From Bacteroidota bacterium (GTDB lineage: Bacteria > Bacteroidota > Bacteroidia > Bacteroidales > VadinHA17): a stretch of 7,370 nucleotides of DNA. The stretch is from assembly GCA_021816545.1 (NCBI GenBank), contig JAKAXP010000117.1, positions 1-7,370 on the forward strand, given 5' to 3'. This document shows positions 4,645 through 7,370 of this stretch, piece by piece. The translations under genes were made by a program, and so were the position numbers. A model generated the notes under the pieces. That model saw only the letters and a list, made by a program, of their open reading frames with translations. It was not told the origin of the DNA and made no database searches. Every line of letters starts with the position of its first letter. Within the stretch, counting starts at the first letter, position 1.

Positions 4645-5892
4645 TCAGAGCCCGTATTTCTCAACAATCTGATCCTTTGTCAGGCCGAGTATTCCGTATT
4701 TCTTTCCTACCCTGATGAAGGCCTCCAGGGCACGGTCAAGATGATGAATCTCATGGCCGGCAGAAATCTGTGTGCGTATCCGGGCCTGGCCGTTGGGCAC
4801 CACAGGGAAGAAGAAGCCAATTGCATAAATCCCTTCCCGGTAAAGGTCCTTCGAGAAATCCTGTGACAGTTTTGCGTTGAAAAGCATCACCGGTACGATG
4901 GGGGTGTTGCCCTCCTTCAGGATGAATCCTGCTTCGGTCAGTCCCTTCCGCCAGTATGCTGCGTTCTTTTCGAGCTTATCCCGTCTTTCGGTGCTTCCGG
5001 AGAGAATGTCAAAAACCTTAAGGACCCCGGACACGATGACCGGAGCAATGGTGTTGGAGAAGAGATACGGGCGTGCTTTTTGCCTGCACATCTCCACTAT
5101 TTCCTTTCGCCCTGACACGCAGCCTCCGGAGGCTCCTCCGAGTGCTTTGCCGAAGGTGGTGGTAATGATGTCAATCTTTCCGTAAACACCGCAATATTCA
5201 TGTGTTCCCCTTCCTGTCCTGCCTATGAAACCGGTGGCATGAGAGTCGTCTACCAGAAGCATGGCTCCGTATTTTTCACACAGATCAACCATTTTGTCAA
5301 GCATGGCCGTATCACCGTCCATTGAGAAGACTCCGTCAGTGATCACCAGCTTCAGCCGCTTATCGGCATGCAGCTGCAGCTTCTCCTCAAGGTGCTCCAT
5401 ACTTGAATGCTTGAAGGTGTCGTGCTGTGCACTGCATAGCCTCATGCCGTCAATTATTGAAGCATGGACCAGACGGTCTGATATCATTATGTCCTCACTG
5501 GTGAGTATGGCTTCAAAGACGCCGGCATTGGCATCCATACAGGAGGGAAACAGTATCGTGTCTTCGGTGCCCAGGAACTCCGTAACCCTGTTTTCCAGCT
5601 CACGGTGGATATCCTGTGTTCCGCAAATAAATCTTACCGATGACATGCCGTAGCCTCTTGACTCAAGTCCCTCATGAGCCGCTTTTATCACCTCCGGGTG
5701 ACTCGAAAGGCCAAGGTAGTTGTTGGCACACATGTTAATTACCTTCTTCAGATCTGAACCTGAAGGGAACTCAACTTCTATGTCGGCCGACTGTGCGCTG
5801 TGAATGAATCTTTCCTCCTTGAAAATGCCGGCATGGTGTATCTCTGCAAGCTGTGCCTGGTAGATACTTCTGATACTCTCGGGGAAACTCAT
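4645..5892 (-). CDS. Kbl-like alpha-oxoamine synthase, partner of an adjacent ACP
   Basis: This 415-residue PLP enzyme of the alpha-oxoamine synthase family condenses an acyl thioester with an amino acid, usually with loss of CO2. It keeps MCANNYLGLS (54-63), MSSVRFICGTQD (83-94), VHASIIDGMRLC (142-153), VDDSHATG (214-221), PLP Lys249 in TTTFGKALGG and GQARIRTQ (368-375). It resembles the neighbouring Kbl along its whole length but differs at telling places. The CKANRYRY segment is replaced by CSAQHDTFKHSSM, closer to other family members, TGTLGK becomes TTTFGK, and it has an insertion near 41-50 and a C-terminal tail ending IVEKYGL. It starts 11 bases after the ACP stop, so it is surely co-transcribed with it, and an acyl-ACP donor is inferred. 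Alternatives are a second Kbl, a serine palmitoyltransferase-like or a cysteate acyltransferase-like enzyme. Confidence 0.85.
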   Translation of the reverse strand: MSFPESIRSIYQAQLAEIHHAGIFKEERFIHSAQSADIEVEFPSGSDLKKVINMCANNYLGLSSHPEVIKAAHEGLESRGYGMSSVRFICGTQDIHRELENRVTEFLGTEDTILFPSCMDANAGVFEAILTSEDIMISDRLVHASIIDGMRLCSAQHDTFKHSSMEHLEEKLQLHADKRLKLVITDGVFSMDGDTAMLDKMVDLCEKYGAMLLVDDSHATGFIGRTGRGTHEYCGVYGKIDIITTTFGKALGGASGGCVSGRKEIVEMCRQKARPYLFSNTIAPVIVSGVLKVFDILSGSTERRDKLEKNAAYWRKGLTEAGFILKEGNTPIVPVMLFNAKLSQDFSKDLYREGIYAIGFFFPVVPNGQARIRTQISAGHEIHHLDRALEAFIRVGKKYGILGLTKDQIVEKYGL

Positions 5893-5903
5893 GGGTTTTT
5901 TGT

Positions 5904-6167
5904 TTACTGTTTCAGGTACTGGTTGACCAGTGCAACGATGCTGTTCACACTGTCAAAGGCCTCCGGGGTTGCCTTTGAAGGGGGGATCTTGATCTTGAAT
6001 CTGTTTTCCAGAAAGACAAGGAGGGAGACCATTGAAAAGGAGTCTACATAACCGCTTGATATGAGGGGAGTTTCATAGGTGATTTTTACATCGTCATCAT
6101 CAATATATTCCTTGACGACATACTTCAGCACCAGCTCCTTCATTTCATTGATATTCATTTCTTCCAT
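5904..6167 (-). CDS. Stand-alone acyl carrier protein
   Basis: This 87-residue acidic protein has the four-helix ACP pattern. The phosphopantetheine site is GYVDSFSMVSL (39-49) with Ser43 in a D-S-F motif in place of the common D-S-L. It is followed by the helix VSLLVFLENRFKIKIPPS and a final helix VNSIVALVNQYLKQ. A phosphopantetheinyl transferase would convert Ser43 to the holo form, which carries acyl groups as thioesters. It lies 45 bases after the ligase and 11 before the oxoamine synthase. This suggests a dedicated carrier between those enzymes rather than the housekeeping AcpP, which normally sits with fabF. The start at 6167 is used. The ATG at 6158 (fourth codon) is also possible, with GGAA close before it. 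Confidence 0.9.
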   Translation of the reverse strand: MEEMNINEMKELVLKYVVKEYIDDDDVKITYETPLISSGYVDSFSMVSLLVFLENRFKIKIPPSKATPEAFDSVNSIVALVNQYLKQ

Positions 6168-6212
6168 ATAGAGTTATTTAAAAATTAGTGGCTTGTTTAA
6201 AACAGTCAGATA

Positions 6213-7370
6213 TCAGTCATTTTCAAGTGTGGAGATATCACCTATCTCCTCTCCCCATTCCCTGGCGTGGAGGACGCGTCTCATGATCTTGCCGCTTCGG
6301 GTTTTGGGAAGCGTGTCCATGAATTCAACTGCCTGCGGCATTGCGAGCGGTGAAAGCCGCTTCCTGATGAAGTTCATAATGTCAAGTTCAAGGTCAGGGT
6401 TCGGAGTATGGCCGGGTTTAAGGGTGATGAATGCCTTCACAACCTCCATGTTTATCTCGTCGGGTTTGGAAGTGACGGCAGACTCGGCTACGGCCGGATG
6501 TTCAAGGAGGGCCGATTCCACCTCGAAGGGGCTGACAAGATGACCGCCGGTGTTTATTACATCATCATCACGCCCGATAAACCAGTAATAACCTTCATTG
6601 TCTATGCTTGCCCTGTCACCTGAAAGATACCACCCGTTGACAAACTTTTCCCTGTATTTTTCCTCGTTGTTCCAGTAAGCCCTCATCATGGAAGGCCATC
6701 CCGGTTTGAAAGCAATAAGCCCGGCCCTGCCGTGCTCCATATATGGCTGGTACGTTGCTGGGTCAAGCACAGTGCCTGTTATCCCCGGAAAAGTCCTGCC
6801 CATTGATCCGGGCTTGATCTTCATCCCGGGGAAGTTGGTTATCATGATAGACCCTGTCTCTGTCTGCCAGAACGTGTCATGAAACGGTTTGCCGAAGACT
6901 TTCTCCGACCAGATTACTGCTTCGGAATTAAGGGGCTCTCCAACGCTTGCAAGATGGCGCAGTGATGAAAGATCAAAAGACTTTACTATCTCATCTCCTG
7001 CCTTCATGAGTGACCTTATTGCGGTGGGAGCGGAGTACCAGACTGTAACCCTGTTCTTTTCAGCGAAGCGGTACCACGCCTGGGCCGAGAAACCGATGTC
7101 AAGGACACACTGAGTCACACCGAGGCTCCAGGGACCGATGATGCCGTAGGAAGTGCCGGTGACCCATCCCGGGTCAGCGGTGCACCAGTAAATGTCATCA
7201 TCACGAAGGTCAAGAACCCACTTTGTGGTCAGGTACTGTGATATCAGTGAATAATGGACATGTCTGACACCCTTTGGCTGACCTGTGGTTCCTGACGTGT
7301 AGTGAAGCACCGAAGGGGTTTCTGCATGAGTGGGGCAGATATCAAACTGATCAACCGGTTCTGCCAGATC
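6213..7370 (-). CDS. AcsA-like acyl-adenylating synthetase, C-terminal part (cut by window edge)
   Basis: The ANL-superfamily enzyme activates a carboxylate with ATP to an acyl-AMP and passes it to a thiol. The frame is open to the window edge, giving 385 visible residues; the family is about 570, so the N-terminus is missing. Visible motifs are YTSGTTGQPKGV (the phosphate-binding A3 loop), YWCTADPGWVTGTSYG, DTFWQTETGS (A5), GWYLSGDRA and IGRDDDVINTGGHL (A7-A8 hinge), and PKTRSGKIMRR with the A10 catalytic lysine. It resembles Bacillus AcsA strongly, including the ending DISTLEND. The Trp in FWQTETG matches the residue that limits acetyl-CoA synthetases to short acids. The ACP 45 bases downstream suggests ACP, not only CoA, as acceptor. 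Medium-chain or other substrates remain possible. Confidence 0.9.
   Translation of the reverse strand, partial: DLAEPVDQFDICPTHAETPSVLHYTSGTTGQPKGVRHVHYSLISQYLTTKWVLDLRDDDIYWCTADPGWVTGTSYGIIGPWSLGVTQCVLDIGFSAQAWYRFAEKNRVTVWYSAPTAIRSLMKAGDEIVKSFDLSSLRHLASVGEPLNSEAVIWSEKVFGKPFHDTFWQTETGSIMITNFPGMKIKPGSMGRTFPGITGTVLDPATYQPYMEHGRAGLIAFKPGWPSMMRAYWNNEEKYREKFVNGWYLSGDRASIDNEGYYWFIGRDDDVINTGGHLVSPFEVESALLEHPAVAESAVTSKPDEINMEVVKAFITLKPGHTPNPDLELDIMNFIRKRLSPLAMPQAVEFMDTLPKTRSGKIMRRVLHAREWGEEIGDISTLEND

Noticed and set aside
4645..5892. Calling this gene kbl or serine palmitoyltransferase outright.
   Set aside because: It has the Kbl-family backbone but lacks the Kbl-type CKANRYRY segment. It is also unlike the Bacteroides Spt sequences I remember, and the ACP context leaves the substrate open.
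6193..7113. Plus-strand frames of 64-116 codons opposite the ligase.
   Set aside because: They are shadows of the well-conserved adenylation domain on the other strand.

Overview
This window most likely comes from a member of the Bacteroidota. The evidence is indirect. Three intergenic regions carry candidate promoters of the Bacteroidota sigma type (a TTG-like -33 box and a TAnnTTTG-like -7 box, 18-19 bases apart). Start codons mostly lack strong Shine-Dalgarno sequences. Protein content (an E. coli-type IlvD, a Kbl, and two 'CYT(V/L)K' lipoproteins) also fits. Every gene I can support lies on the minus strand, so transcription runs from position 7370 towards position 1.

In transcription order the layout is as follows. 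(1) 7370-4645 holds a three-gene cassette: an AcsA-like acyl-adenylating ligase cut by the window edge, a stand-alone acyl carrier protein, and a Kbl-like alpha-oxoamine synthase. (2) 4644-4341 is a 304-base gene-free stretch with about 3.7 copies of a 41-base tandem repeat, then two dyads and a candidate promoter for the next gene. (3) 4340-3150 encodes a canonical glycine C-acetyltransferase (Kbl), paralogous to the cassette synthase. It is followed by a decayed duplicate of its own 3' end and a strong intrinsic terminator. (4) 2994-963 holds two lipoprotein genes. The first is essentially a copy of the N-terminal module of the second, which has an additional ~370-residue C-terminal part of unknown function. 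(5) 962-673 is a 290-base leader region with a candidate promoter, a 19-codon Ile/Leu-rich leader peptide, a possible antiterminator and a perfect terminator hairpin with a U-tract. (6) 672-1 is the 5' two-fifths or so of ilvD (dihydroxy-acid dehydratase).

Two systems stand out. The ilvD leader has the parts of a translation-coupled attenuator, in which ribosome stalling on Ile/Leu codons would let ilvD be transcribed. The ligase-ACP-synthase cassette looks like a small assembly line: activate a carboxylic acid, load it on the ACP, then condense it with an amino acid with loss of CO2 to give an alpha-aminoketone. Its substrates cannot be read from the sequence. Possible products range from an aminoacetone-like small molecule to a sphingoid or sulfonolipid-type head.
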